NCBI RefSeq assembly: GCF_025024155.1
Contig: NW_026251825.1
Span: 22,517-86,516, forward strand
Direction: 5' to 3'
Length of the DNA: 64,000 nucleotides
Source of the DNA: Gamsiella multidivaricata
Lineage: Eukaryota; Mortierellomycota; Mortierellomycetes; Mortierellales; Mortierellaceae
Made by a program: the position numbers and the translations under genes. A model generated the notes under the pieces. That model was not told the origin of the DNA. It worked only from the letters and a program-made list of their open reading frames with translations, and did not search any database. Positions 18,833 through 31,419 of this stretch are shown here, piece after piece (within the stretch, counting starts at the first letter, position 1; every line of letters begins with the position of its first letter).

Positions 18833-21459
18833 ATGAACACATTACCATACCAAGGCATCCAAGGGCAGTCAAAGTCCAATCCAAACAAGAGTGATACATC
18901 TCCCTCAAGTCAAAAGCAGCAGCAAGCGCCCTGGCCAAAGACTGTCTCATCGAGAAAGCTCTCGACCTCGCGACCCACTTCACCTTATCCTAGAAAAGAG
19001 AATCATTACCAGAATATGCTATCCTTCTATCCCTCCCCATCTCTCTTCATTCGAGATATTCCCGGTCTGAATCCTTCGTCCTCCGTGTCAGCATCTAGTG
19101 CTTCATCTCCTGGAATTCCCAACCTCGAGCAGCAATCACGGTATCCTCATGCTCAAGGGCCTTTGTCAGCGGACCATCTGAGCGAGGGCGCGAAAACGAA
19201 GGCTGCATTCCTGGCCGAGGGACAGTATGTGTCTAGAATTAGAATTCGCTCGGAAGACGGCCAGCAGTTCCATCTCAAAGATCAGCGCTCCACGACCGGC
19301 TCGCTTCACCGTCCGCCGTCTTCTGCACCTAAATCGTTAGATTCATCAGCAAGAGAGTCGCCGGCTACTCCTTTCCCTATTATACATGGCGCGGCAAATA
19401 ACACTGTGATGAATGTTACACCAAAAGTCGAGGACTTGTACTTTACCGCCATGATATCAGGATCCATTAACCTCGATGTTTCATCGCATGCATACAATAT
19501 CCATGGAAACCCGGCAAGCACTGGAGGGAGTAACAAGTCAAAGACATCGCCCTTACCATCACCTGTAAGTTGCCCTACATTCCAGTATCCTGGGCGTGGA
19601 TATAAGCTCCCTTCAGAGGCACATCACTGGGATAAACGCCAGCACTCTCAGCAGCATTACCCATCGTTAAATACCACAAAGGACAGTTTGAAGTATGACA
19701 ACCATTATCGGCAGCACCAACCCTTGTTTTACGCGTCGAAGAGTCAACGACAGGAGGAGCACATGTTTAATGGCCACACACCCTACCAGCAAGCAAACAT
19801 TCCGCATCATTTAGCAGGTAATCAGCTCCATAGAATCTATGGTCAGGATCCCTCCGCGAACCATCAGCAACCATATCATTCCTCGCAGTCGTCGTATGGC
19901 CACCAATATCATCATCACCAATCATTACAGCAACAGGGTAGCCATCACTGCCACCAACGATTTCAACATTCTCAATCTTTGCAACAATACCCATTTAGCC
20001 ATAATAGCTACCAGAATGGGAGCGCGAGTAGCAGCGCACATTTGCACTCTGGAGCATCCTCCTCTCAGCCATTTCAGTTTGAGCAAAAGCATTTTAATTT
20101 CAAGACACAGGAGCTCATCGCTGTCAAGCCAAGGCCGTTCCAGCTATCCGATTTCACCATAAATCGGACAATCGGTACTGGATCCTGTGGAAGGGTGCAT
20201 CTAGTCCAATCTGTGTTCAACTCTCGTTTCTACGCGCTCAAGGTGCTCAAGAAGTGTCAAATCGTGAAGTCGAACCAAGTGGAACACGTCAACGAAGAGA
20301 AGCGAATATTGGAGCGGATCCGGCACCCATTCTTGGTAAAGACATGGGGGACGTTCCAAGATCATGCCAATCTGTACATTGTGATGGACTATGTAGTTGG
20401 AGGAGAGCTGTTCAGTGTCTTGAGACGCATGCAGGTAAAGACCAACCAGCAATTGATCATATTGAGGATGTTTTGACCAGCCTGAAGAAAGTACCCATCC
20501 GACTCACAGTACGTACCTCAACATAATAGCGCTTCTCGGACTCTGTAAGCAAATTCTATGCCTGTCAAGTTCTGCTGGCTCTGGAATATCTCCATGGGAA
20601 CAACATTATATATCGCGATCTCAAACCGGAAAACATCCTCATTGACGCGCAAGGCAACATCAAGATCACCGACTTTGGATTTGCCAAACACTTGGCCGAT
20701 AATGAGACCGCATGGACCTTTTGTGGAACGCCCGATTATCTTGCGCCGGAGGTAATCAAGTCCAAGGGCTACGGCAAGGCTGCGGACTGGTGGTCATTTG
20801 GAATTTTTATTTTTGAGATGCTAGCGGGCTATCCGCCCTTCTATGATGACGACCTGTTTAAGATGTGTAAGAAGATTGTCGATGGTGAGATGCGGTACCC
20901 GAAATACTTTGATAGTTTGGCCAAGGACCTGCTGAAGCGACTGTTGGTGTCGGATCTGACTAAGCGATATGGCAATCTGAGAGACGGCTGTCACGATATT
21001 CGAAACCATGCTTGGTTTGCGGGCGTGAACTGGACTATGGTCCTTAGAAGAGAGATTGCAGCGCCGTTTGTGCCTGATGTCAAGTGGGACGGCGATGCCA
21101 GCTGTAAGTGTATACATTCGCATGCACCTCTTCTTGTGTTTTAATTGATGGGAATGAGCTATTACTCACTATGCTATCGCGTCTTATTTCTGTGTATGTA
21201 TGTGTGTGTGTGTGTGTGTGTATGTGTGTGTGTTTGTGTGTGTGCGTGTTTTTTCTTCTTTCATCGATCTCTAGGCTTCGGGTTCTACCCAGAGGAAGAT
21301 GAAGAGGAGATCGCGGCTCAGGTCGAACACAGCAAGGATGAGTCCTTAGATAGTTCTCCGATATCAGCCAGTTCTTCGACTTTCAGTCCGTCTCTCAAAG
21401 TTGGAGCAGCAGACGAAGATATGGCGATGGACTATGGAGATATGTTCCCAGACTTTTGA
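18833..21459 (+). CDS. pkaC: cAMP-dependent protein kinase catalytic subunit, three exons
   Basis: Serine/threonine kinase released from the regulatory subunit by cAMP. The model join(18833..20434, 20530..21103, 21275..21459) gives 786 aa. Residues 1-440 are a disordered, His/Gln/Ser-rich extension unusual in length for PKA. The kinase domain starts at about 441: Gly loop GTGSCGRV, Lys470 in YALKVLKK, Asp564 in [13 protein letters not shown] at 582-584, activation-loop Thr597 in [14 protein letters not shown], and [16 protein letters not shown]. The AGC tail ends exactly in FPDF, a terminal FxxF hydrophobic motif. The usual Phe of the Gly loop (GTGSFGRV) is Cys here. The start is the first in-frame ATG. 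Confidence 0.96.
21191..21250 (+). repeat. (TG)n microsatellite in a PKA intron
   Basis: An imperfect TG dinucleotide run occupies much of the last intron (21104-21274) of the PKA gene. It forms part of the pyrimidine-poor middle, before a T/C-rich acceptor region. Confidence 0.9.
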
Positions 21460-22739
21460 AATAAACAAACAGTATGGAAGGCGGAGGCGATGTAGAAACA
21501 GGAAAACAAAAACGTCAACCAAATGCATGTGCAAGTGGACGAGCAACCTTACTGTGGAGGAAGATGGGAAAGTAGGTCAGAAAGCGCTGCTTGTTTGTTT
21601 TTTCCCACCCCACTTGTCCGTCCTGCGCTTCTTCACTGCTGGAAAGACAGTTAGTTAATCGGAGAGATCTGGTTAGGACGCATCGTTCACATGCTGTTTG
21701 TTGACTTGACTCATGGAGACTAATGTACTCCTTTTAGACACAAATGTACAGCGTAGCGGCTCGCGCGGCAAGAGCACCTGTCTTCTTTACACAAAATGCA
21801 GCATTTTGATGGGAAGAGTGGAATGGAGTGGAGATGGATAACGCGAAATTATTGGCGCATCCATTTTCTTTGTGTGAACTTGCAAGTGGAGAATGGGTGG
21901 GAGAATAGGGCAAGGAAGGAAAACGTCCGTGGGGAGAACACACAGACACGCGCACGCTACAAGTAGAGGCACTCGGACCTTGGCCCGTTCACTTGGCCCA
22001 CCCTTTTTATTTTATTTTATTCTACCATTGCTACATAGTGAACAAAGAACCACGCCCACTCCCTCGGAAACTCACTGATCCTTACCGCCCTTACTGTTCA
22101 AGAGGTGGGTGAGGACATACGCTATTATCGCAGTGAGAGAGCGTGTGAACAGAAACAGTTTCGAGTGTCTCTCCTTTGGTTCTTTGGTTCTTCGTCTTGA
22201 CAATTCGAACTGCCGTCTGATTGGTCTGCAAGTTGTTTTTTTTAGGATAAGGTCAAGGTATAAATTCATGGACCTGACGCAGACGTAGACACACTCCCTG
22301 CGTTACTATGTGCTTTTGAGGCTAACTATGGCTTGCCCCCTTGCGAATGCCAAGATAAATGAAAAGCAAGTTTCCTCCGCCGTTGTCTCTTGCGAGGATG
22401 CTTAAGGACCACACCCGTGCTGGAGGATCGTACTCGTCCCTGCTGTCCTTTTGATTCGTCCCTTTGTTTTCCCGTCACGTCGTCCAGCTCTGCAGTCGGA
22501 TGCAGCAATTGGTAACTTTGCATATGTTTGGGAGAAAATCGATATCAACGAAACAGAAACAACGTAGTGCCTTCCCCCTGCTGCTGTTCCCCTCGATAAA
22601 TGTGCACAAAACAACTCTTCGCTCCATGTATACCATTGCAAATACTCCCACTGCCAATGCACCCATCTACTCACGTAACGCAAACCTCTTGGCCTTCTCT
22701 TTCTTGTCTTGATCTTCTCGAGTTACCTTGTACCTTGTA

Positions 22740-22773
<34 letters not shown>

Positions 22774-23987
22774 CCCCGCTTCCTCATTCCTATCTTTATC
22801 TCTATCTCCATCTCCTCCATCTCCATCTTTATCTCTTACCCAGTTTCGTCCTCCCCTTTGCTCCTTCGTCGATCCCCCTTACACGCTACCGCTACTCAAA
22901 CTAGCTACTTCTTATCCCAGCAGCCGCGTCCACCGTCGTCGCTCAAATTCTCTTGCTCCCCACTCACATAGCCCGCTTCCCCACATTCTGTTCCCTCAGG
23001 ACCTCCTGCCGGGTTCCGTAACTGCCATACTTTTTGTGGGACGAGTCACTCTCAGCGTTTGCTCTGTCTCTCGTTCTACCAATCGTACTTTTCTTAATCC
23101 TTGAGCCCCTGACTGCACAGTAAGTATCGGTCCTTTCTACCGCGGCAGCTTGTTCTCTACTACCTATATTCATCCACATGGAATCATTGATCGAGAACTA
23201 TGGCGCGCTCTACGTCGACTTTGTCTTTGAGCCCTTCCAGTCATCAACCCCACTCTAGTGCTGCCCATGCGTTCCCTAAAAACAACCTCACTATCGTGCC
23301 CACCCTTGCTCCTTCGCCCTCTGGTCCGTGGTTTATTTATTTGTGCACCTCAATCCAGCCCCTCTTCGGCACATACCTCGCTCGTACATTCGCCTAACTT
23401 TACACTCAAACAAATGTTTGTTTGACAAACCATATCGTTGTATCTCTGATGTTTGACTATTGTCCCTGTGCTCCGGTCGAGGCATGGGACCCATGTGGCG
23501 CGATACCCCACTTCACCTCTCCATCTTTTCTCACACACCCAAGCATACCTTGTCCAAAGCCGATCGCCGTACACGTATGCAGTTGATACAGTGGAAATTC
23601 CAGCACGTTTGCCTTTTACCCGACAGATAATAAAGGGTATCGAACGGCTTTTGCTGTGGTGCACCAGTAGAACTCTGCTTTATCTTTTCCTTTTCCATCC
23701 ATGTAGCTCTTGGACCTCCCTTTACCAAACCTTGCTTTATCATATTTCCTCGTAGTGCATCCGCCCCACATTCTAATCACCCTTCTATCAGCCCTTCATA
23801 CCATTGTCCCCAGCTGCACGTCTGCACGGAAGCACATAGTCCATAATCTAATCCGCAGGAAACTGCCGTCAGCCCATTTCCTTCTCCTCTGCGTTTTTGC
23901 CCGCGCCCTAAGAAGCGCCAGCGAGCTCGACGCCACCCAAGGCCTTGCCCTTGACAAACGTGTTAGCATTAGCACCCACCCTATAAT
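21460..23987. other. PKA 3' flank and long leader of the homeodomain gene
   Basis: 2.5 kb with no supported gene. The right half (about 22700-23960) is strongly CT-rich with a 32-base T run and has the look of a long 5' leader or promoter. Several short frames read as Leu/Ser/Pro-rich strings produced by the CT bias. Confidence 0.45.
22742..22773 (+). repeat. Poly-T run (32 T)
   Basis: An uninterrupted homopolymer in the CT-rich region upstream of the homeodomain gene. It may act as a nucleosome-excluding poly(dA:dT) promoter element. Confidence 0.95.
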
Positions 23988-26900
23988 ATGGCAGAATCCA
24001 TGGGCATCGATCTTCAGTCCCCGCGGGGAGAACTCCGAACTGCATTCTACAACCCTCATGAGGTCAAGCGACGCCGACGAACGTCCAGGAGTCAGTTCAA
24101 GACCCTCGAAAAAGCTTTTACCGAGAACCCAAAGCCCGATGCAAGCACCCGCAGACACCTTGCACAGAGGCTTTCCATGAGCCCCAGAGGAATCCAGGTT
24201 TGGTTTCAAAACAGAAGAGCCAAGAGCAAGCAGGCGAATGCCACACCGACCGTCACGACTAATGGCCAGAGCAACATACCCTGTGTTATTACCTTTAATC
24301 GAGATCAATTACACAAACATAATTTGCCTAACGGCGCATTGACGGGTGTTGGTCGACTGGAGCCGCAAGTTGAGAGTGAGCTTTTCAAAAACAAGACACA
24401 AAACACAGATGGTAAACTGCACACGAGTATAAACACCCCTACTCAACAAACTACCTTTACGAACGGCACCACAAGTTCTGGAATGCCCTGCGCAGGGTCC
24501 ACCATCACGTTCTTGTTGCCCTCGGCGCAGCTACCATCCAAAATGGACTCAAGACAATTCCAAAGCATATCACATCATAGCACATTTAGCTCCCAACGAG
24601 GTTGGGATGATCACTTGCATGCCTCGTCGCTCGGTACGCAGGGTCAGGCATCATCAGCGTACATCGGACAACATCCTCTGGAGTTGCAACAATCTAATTA
24701 TGCTGAAGACGTAGCAAAGGGGCCTCTTGATTCCAATAAGATGGTTTCCGCCATACCGTCCACCGAGTCCAGTATCAGTTCTTCTGTCGAGACCACAGAG
24801 CTGGTCCAAGGTACCGTTGGGATGAAGGGGATTCGAACATATTTGTAATTCAGAAATAAAAAATATATATATATATATGCTAACTTCAATCTAACTGCCC
24901 TTGGTTAGGTGGCTCGCAGATGCCACTCAATAATTGCGCGGAAATGAATAACCGCCGTCCATCGACCTTGAGTTTGATGCGCCGAATGTCTATGCCAGCC
25001 AGCATTAGTAGCAGCGATACAATTGGCGCGATTATGTGGAGTGCCCAAGGCCCTAGCTCTTCCATGGAAGACGTTCAGCGCTCGCTTCACCACACTGCCC
25101 AGAACCCACCCGACTTTGCGATGCAAGCACCGGCTCTTCATCCACTTGAATTTGAGACTACAGCTCTGAGCAGGCCTTTATCAACGCATGGCCCAACTCA
25201 GCCGTCATTTGAGCACAGCGGGAGTATTATGGACGCACGGACACGGATCCAATCGTACCCATTGTCTCGTAGAGTGTCAATTCATGAAACGGGAAGCTAT
25301 CTGACACAGCGTGGATTGAAGCTGAAGGGTGTGGTCGGGCATGATTCGCAAAGCACGCATTCATCTGAGGGCGGGTCCCGGATTGCTGCTGCTGCTGCTG
25401 CCCGCAGGCGGAGAAGAAGCAGTGTCGGCAAGCTGGCCAATATCGCCACCAACTCGTCAACAACCGCCACTACCGATACCGATAGTACAGAGGACGTGTT
25501 ATTAGCTGGAACGGTCTCAAGTACTTTTCTCGCTCCGTCCTCATCATCCAACCTACTGGCTTTCGCAATTCCGGCTCCAATATCAAAAATGAATGCGATG
25601 ACCAGCACTAGCAATACTTCATCAGGCATGCAGTTTGCATTAGGATACGCCAATGACAGCACAATGGATATTTGGATGGAGGACAGAAGCGATCAAAGGG
25701 CCGTCACTACGCCGCATTCTTTACATACCAGTAGTCCTGGTTCAATAGTAGAAGGATCTACAGCCGGCGCCATATCCATAAATGTATTAGGAATCTGTCC
25801 ACCTTCGGGGCAGGCGAAAACTACTGCAAGCAGCACACAGCACTCAGGATTGTTAATCGACGCAGGGCCTATCATCACAACCCTGCCTCAAGGAAGAACT
25901 GAAGTGCCCAAAGATGTCAAGAAGGAACGCAGGCGATCCTCTCTTAAAACTGTCAAAACGAGATCCCAGTCAGGGGCACGCGTTCAGTTTGACCTACAGC
26001 AACCATCATCCGAGCTACTGTATCCTTTCCCAGCTGCAAATGGCGGAGAAAACTCTACGCATCCACAGCAGCATCTAGATGATAACAACAAATCTGGACA
26101 GTCCCACTCATGGCTGGATGAAACGCTACTGGGGATTCCTCTGAACAAAGGCAAGCAGATGAACTTGCTAGATGCTTCGGTGGCGACTAGTACAGCGGCA
26201 ACCTCAACCAAGGCACCAGCATTCCAACAATTGCCTATTAGTTATGTGCAGGCGCCTCAGCTACATAGCTCTCCAGAGCCAGACGACAACGATTTTAATT
26301 CGTATTTAGCGGTCCTTCAAGCCTCAGACACGTCGCTGGGTCACACTACTCCAGTCGTGGATCAGGCCTCCCAGGAGCTACAGCATATCCGACGCAACTC
26401 ATGTCCACCGGGGTTCATAGAAAGTTTCAACAGGGATCTGCATATTGTAGCGGATCCTTCGAACTCAACCAGCAGTCAAGCATCAACGCCAAGGGATGTT
26501 GCTGTGCTTCAGCTTCAGCAGCAACTCAGTCGACAAATTCAAGTGCACCAGCAGCGACAGGACTTTGATTGCACCCAACCTAGTCCTGTGGGACCATCCT
26601 TTTCGTCTCAACAGCAGGAGCAGACGCACAGGCAACAGCAACAGCAACAGCAGCATCTGATCTCAGCTCAAGTCTTAACTCTCAGCCCAATTCACCAGGA
26701 TCCTCTTGCAACATTTCATGGGACTCAGCAACTCATGCAGGGTGCAGCACTCAGTCAGATACACCTACAGCATCTCGGACTTCCACCTTCAGAGGAGCGT
26801 TCTTTGCTGCTCCAAGAACAGAGTCCAGAAAGTCCGATACCGTCCGATGCCAGATTTAGGGACACGAACGACGGTCTTGGGAACAATAGGGTCGACAAAG

Positions 26901-28708
26901 AGCCCTCCCTTACTCGACGAATGCACCACTCCGATGGCGAGCAGCGCCATTCATTACCTGGTCCTTATCACCTACCACAACTTCAGACTCCGAGAATGCT
27001 GGCACAGCTTCAGCATCAGTTTGAACACCCCGCATGGTCAAGGACGCTCCCAGGAAGCGGTCTTCGAGCTGCAAATGCCCGACTCTCCTTGCTTATGTCG
27101 CCTCAAGGTGTAAGTATTGCTTAGACAATGCTGAGCGTGACAGCGGATCCTGGCAAATATTTATTCATTTCATTTCATTTCATTTTATAGCAATCTATGG
27201 GTAGACGTTTTTCTGAGCCAGGCAACACTACCAGAGATATCACGGGTGCTGACAGTGCACTGCAGCCAGATTTATCTCAGAATGTGCTCTGCTCGCCTCT
27301 GACACTAGAGGTCACCAACGTAGACCAGCAGCAGCTTAGTTTTGGATCCATGGATCATGCAAAAGACACGGTTCCACGCTTAACAATTCTAGACTCGTCC
27401 TTCCCAAAGTCACTGCACCCATTCGACGAGTCGCTACCTGTAGAAGTAGAGGCTCCTACTCTTGCACCTGGATCGCTGCATAGGGCTTCCACAACAGCAG
27501 TGACAGCTTCATCTTCATCCGGTCTTCGCCCCAGTCCCTTGATACCAGCGGCACAAGTGGCATCACAGGGGTCATCTTTTTCACCTTCGCCTTCACCCTC
27601 ACCCTCACTGACTGCGTCTAAATACGGCGCGAATGGAAACCAGCATGTCCCTGTATCAATGCCGTCGAGCGAGCAGGGCTCGAGTCCTTTAGGACTTTTG
27701 AGCCCTTTGAATACGCCTTCCAGCGGAAACTCGCCATCAATGTCCATTGCATTTGGACAAACAGTTGAGGCTCCTTTGTTGATGCGTACCCATAGCTTGG
27801 ACTCTCTCATGTGGTCTCATACCCCCCGGGAGCCCCCAACTAGTTTCACAGAGACAGGTCCATGCACCCCATCTCGGAGACACTCTGAGGGACCAACCTC
27901 CGCTACAGCAGCGTCTTCCAGGACATCCTTATCTTATCAGGAGAGACCTGTCTACTTGCAGGAACATCAGCTACAACCATTACAACAGGACGTCTCGGGC
28001 CACGACCTTCAGCAGCCCCTTCAGTCATATTTCCAATCACATCTTTTGCCATCTCCTTCTTCATCCCCATTTCCAGCTCAGATCCCGCTGGGGTTCGCTC
28101 CAATTGAACATGCATACCGTACGCCATATCCTCAGCAAATCCCTATGTGGGTAACACTCCCAACTATCATGCAATCTCCTCCCTCGCATTCCCCGCAGGC
28201 TTTCCCATCCCAGAGCAGTTTCCAGAATCCGCCTCTTAAAACAAACCCCTCGATTCGTGATGTACAGGGGGTTATGAACAAGAGTATTATTGGCGATTCA
28301 AACGTTGCTGTCATCAGCCATGTTGCTACCCTACAACGGAAACTTCCACACGCGCATTACCCATTCCCCTCGTCGCCACCATTGCAACAGCAGCAAGGGT
28401 ATCTTGAGCAATCAACGCCTCCTCCGCATGCAGAAGGGAATTATCATTCGCAACCGCAGCAAAAAATGGGGGAGGTCCAGAGTCAGCAAGGTCATTTGGC
28501 CATATCCTCTGCTCCACTTTTACCTGCCGATCTAACGTCAGTAGCCATACCAGTTTTCTCAGATACCAAGACATTTGAGGAGTACAAGCACCAGATGTTT
28601 ATTCTAGAGCATCAGCGCTTACAAAAGCGTCAAGAACAATTGAATCTGGCTAAACAACAACAGCAGCAGCAGTTGGAGGAACAAGCGCGCGAAAGGGTGG
28701 AGGTCTAG
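23988..28708 (+). CDS. Large homeodomain transcription factor, three exons
   Basis: DNA-binding regulator. The model join(23988..24810, 24909..27109, 27191..28708) gives 1,513 aa. The homeodomain lies at about residues 27-84 (KRRRRTSRSQFKTLEKAF ... LSMSPRGIQVWFQNRRAKSKQ), with the recognition-helix core WFQNRRAK at 72-79. It is a typical 60-residue homeodomain, not the TALE mating-type form. The remaining 1,430 residues are Ser/Pro/Gln-rich with scattered Gln runs and no second domain recognised, which fits activation or scaffold regions. A basic patch (KKERRRSSLKTVKTRSQSGARVQF) near 25920-25990 could be a nuclear signal. The first intron contains an (AT)n run and the second an (ATTTC)n run. 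Targets are unknown. Confidence 0.92.
27157..27190 (+). repeat. ATTTC pentamer repeat at a splice acceptor
   Basis: Four to five copies of a TTCAT/ATTTC unit lead directly into the ATAG acceptor of the last homeodomain-gene intron (27110-27190), supplying its pyrimidine-rich tract. Confidence 0.8.
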
Positions 28709-29675
28709 ATCAAAGTGAAGAGCTGGTTCCTTTTGAAGGAACAGCGCGCATAGCGTTTGTATAGTAAGACGATCAAGATGTCTTCGTTCCCGTCATCATG
28801 CTGGGCTCGAATAATTGGTGGCAACACGCGTTGTTTGTTTTCTTGCGTTTTTTTTTCTCGCAAGCCACAGATGCGTATAAAGCTGAGGCAGCAATTTTTT
28901 TCTCCTGCTTCCTTATCCTTCTCCACTCTGGTAAGTCATTCCTTCTACTTTTCTCCAGCCCACCCAATTGACCCATATCCACCTCGGACATCCGTATGGA
29001 TGATGTTTACAAACAACGAATTTCTTCAACTGAAAGACCATGTTGAATAATCTTAACAGAGCTTTTTAACCCTGACTATACATACGATTGTCCGATCCTT
29101 ATTTTTTATTCATTCCTCACTTCATCTGATCTTGATGAGCAAAAAAAACTAATCTTTTTTTTTTTTTTTGCACTTCAGTGTGTTGCATAGAGAAATAAAT
29201 ACCGGATTATACTCTCAAGTTTTCTATATGTGTCATGTTGTATCTCTGGTGTCCATGATGGATACACAATCCGTTTGGCGTTGGCATGAATGAAAAGGGT
29301 ATTCGCAAGCAAAAATTGAGAATCGATGATATGGATGGATCCAAGATGATGTATTTTTTATACTATTTCTGGTACCTCTTATCTCAACGGCGTCCCCGTC
29401 GAGGCTTCGGTCTCTTCCGCGATGTTCGTAATGGTCACAACCTTGACTAGCTGATTGGATCCATCCATCATCATCGTTATCAATCCTTTTCTTGCTAAAC
29501 CCTCGTGATTGTGCAATTGGGGATGTGAGAATTGAATTGGGACATTGCCTTGGGTGTTTTAAGTAGATCATACATAATGCGATTAAAAGACATTCTCAAC
29601 ACAATTGCCTTGTTTCTGAACATTGATTTACTGGTTGTATTCGCTGCCTGCTTCGTTCATGTTTAATCTATCATT
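28709..29675. other. Convergent 3' region, homeodomain gene / inositol monophosphatase
   Basis: AT-rich, with T runs at about 29154-29169 and an AATAAATA at about 29193-29201 as a candidate polyadenylation signal. No gene is recognised. Confidence 0.5.
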
Positions 29676-31210
29676 CTATTTACGACCGAGATCAATGTCC
29701 TCGACAATTGACCAGACCTCATTGATAATGTTCTTTTGGGCAGCCAATGTTGCTTCCGGAGAGGTATCACCATCCTCGCCACAGCATCCACGGACACAGA
29801 GGAAGCGACGGCCAATCAAGAGCTGGCCATCGGTTACTTGGCGACCACAACCATCTACGACCACACCGCCAGCCTCTCGCACAATGATGATTCCGGCACA
29901 GACATCCCTATCATCGAGCACACAATAATCATAGTTAGTATTAAAAGAGTGGCTCTTGAGGGACGCGTTTAGTTGCTGGCAACGTACAAATAGCCAACGC
30001 CTTCACTCGGCAACTCACCATTCCCAGCATCCGACCTCCCAGTAGACATCCACCTGTCCCTGGGCCAGAGCCATCATGTTCATAGCAGCACTGCCCAAGC
30101 AACGGATACCGTGTGCGTGGCCAACGGCGCGTCCAGGCGCGAGATCAGAGGGGTCTCTTGCAGAGAGGTTGCGCAAAGACTTGACCTTGGGATCAATGAC
30201 GTCGGTCTTGCGATCAGATCCGTATTCACCAGCGACTAGGGCCATTGAGAGCGAGGGCAGTGGTGGTGCTGGATGAGGGTAGGACAGTGGCAGGCGCTTG
30301 CCCTGCTCGCGTGGGTCCTCGTCAATCTTGGAGAGATAAGCGCCCAAGCCCTTTGCCGCTGTGAAGAGCTACGGGGGGGTGAGAGAGGGGGGGGGAGATT
30401 AATAACAGTAAACATGCGTCTAATCAGGAAAACGATTGTGGAGACGTGTGCACGACGTATCCATATCATTGGACGTACGCGAAAAAGATAACATGGTAAA
30501 CATAACAATGTTGGGCCCCATCAAATAACATTATAGAGCCACGACAAAATAATGTTTACCTGATTGAGAATAGGATTATAAATGACACCGACGACGGGTT
30601 CTTGGTTGATGGCCAAGCCAATCGAGATGCAGACGAAAGGGAAACTAACAAGAGATAAGAGAGAAAATAGAGAAGGAAGGCGAATAAGGACCGATGGTCA
30701 TTGAAGCCAGGCAAGATTCAATGCATACCTCGTCGAAGAATACTTTACCCATGAACAAAGTTGGTGGTACCATCAATCGGATCGACAATCCAGGTGGGTG
30801 CGTCCGTAAGACCACACTCCTCTCCTGCAGCAACGGTCTCTTCCCCGATAAATCTATTCGCACAAGAATCATAAACCATTGACGTTAGAGACATCCTGAC
30901 TGCTTCACGACATCCACAGAGATCTCTCAGGATCAATTGATCGAGATAACAAGAGTTATATGTGCTTCAAGAGAAAGCTGACATACGAGTGGGTCTTCAT
31001 CTTTTCAGCAATCTCGGCGCGGACCATCTTCTCCACCTTCTGATCCCACACGGTGACCAGGTCGGCAGTGTTGCCCTTCTTAACCAGGAGTGCACTACGC
31101 TCGGGAGAAAAGCGGGTGTTGAATCCCTCGAGGATGACGGGGCCAGCCAGCTTGGCCAGGTGGATGGCGAATTTCAAGTAGGACTCGAGGTCCGCGGTGG
31201 TGTAGCTCAT
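29676..31210 (-). CDS. INM1: Inositol monophosphatase, five exons
   Basis: Mg2+-dependent phosphatase that releases myo-inositol from inositol monophosphate, feeding phosphoinositide synthesis. The model complement(29676..29907, 30019..30368, 30560..30644, 30749..30853, 30987..31210) gives 331 aa. All metal-site motifs are present: [12 protein letters not shown] (Glu79), [15 protein letters not shown] (Asp99, Asp102) and [15 protein letters not shown] (Asp256), in the normal order and spacing. The protein is longer than the human enzyme (277 aa), with a proline-rich insertion ([11 protein letters not shown]) and a Cys-containing C-terminal extension ([11 protein letters not shown]). It is divergently transcribed from the M28 peptidase gene across about 200 bp, which suggests a shared promoter. 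Confidence 0.96.
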
Positions 31211-31419
31211 GAGTGATGTTTAGGTGATGTTCGGAAGAGAATGAAGATTGAAAGGATCAAGTTTGTGGGAAGGTCCTCGAGCTGAAACGTTCAGCGTGGG
31301 GGGAATTTTGTCACGTAAGACCACGGTGCATACGTGAATCTGCAAACCATTCAGGAAGACATGCCATAGACTGCCTCTCCTCATTCATCTTGTCCATCCC
31401 CTCGCACTGTATGTATAGA
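31211..31419. promoter_or_regulatory. Compact bidirectional promoter, IMPase / M28 peptidase
   Basis: About 200 bp separate the two divergent start codons, the shortest divergent spacer in the window. No TATA box is obvious. Confidence 0.5.

Noticed and set aside
22700..23760. Several 65-130 codon frames upstream of the homeodomain gene
   Set aside because: They are Ser/Pro/Leu/Phe strings produced by the CT-rich leader, overlap each other in different frames and show no domain.
29676..29972. Plus-strand frames over the last IMPase exon
   Set aside because: They are antisense of a well-supported exon containing the [15 protein letters not shown] motif.
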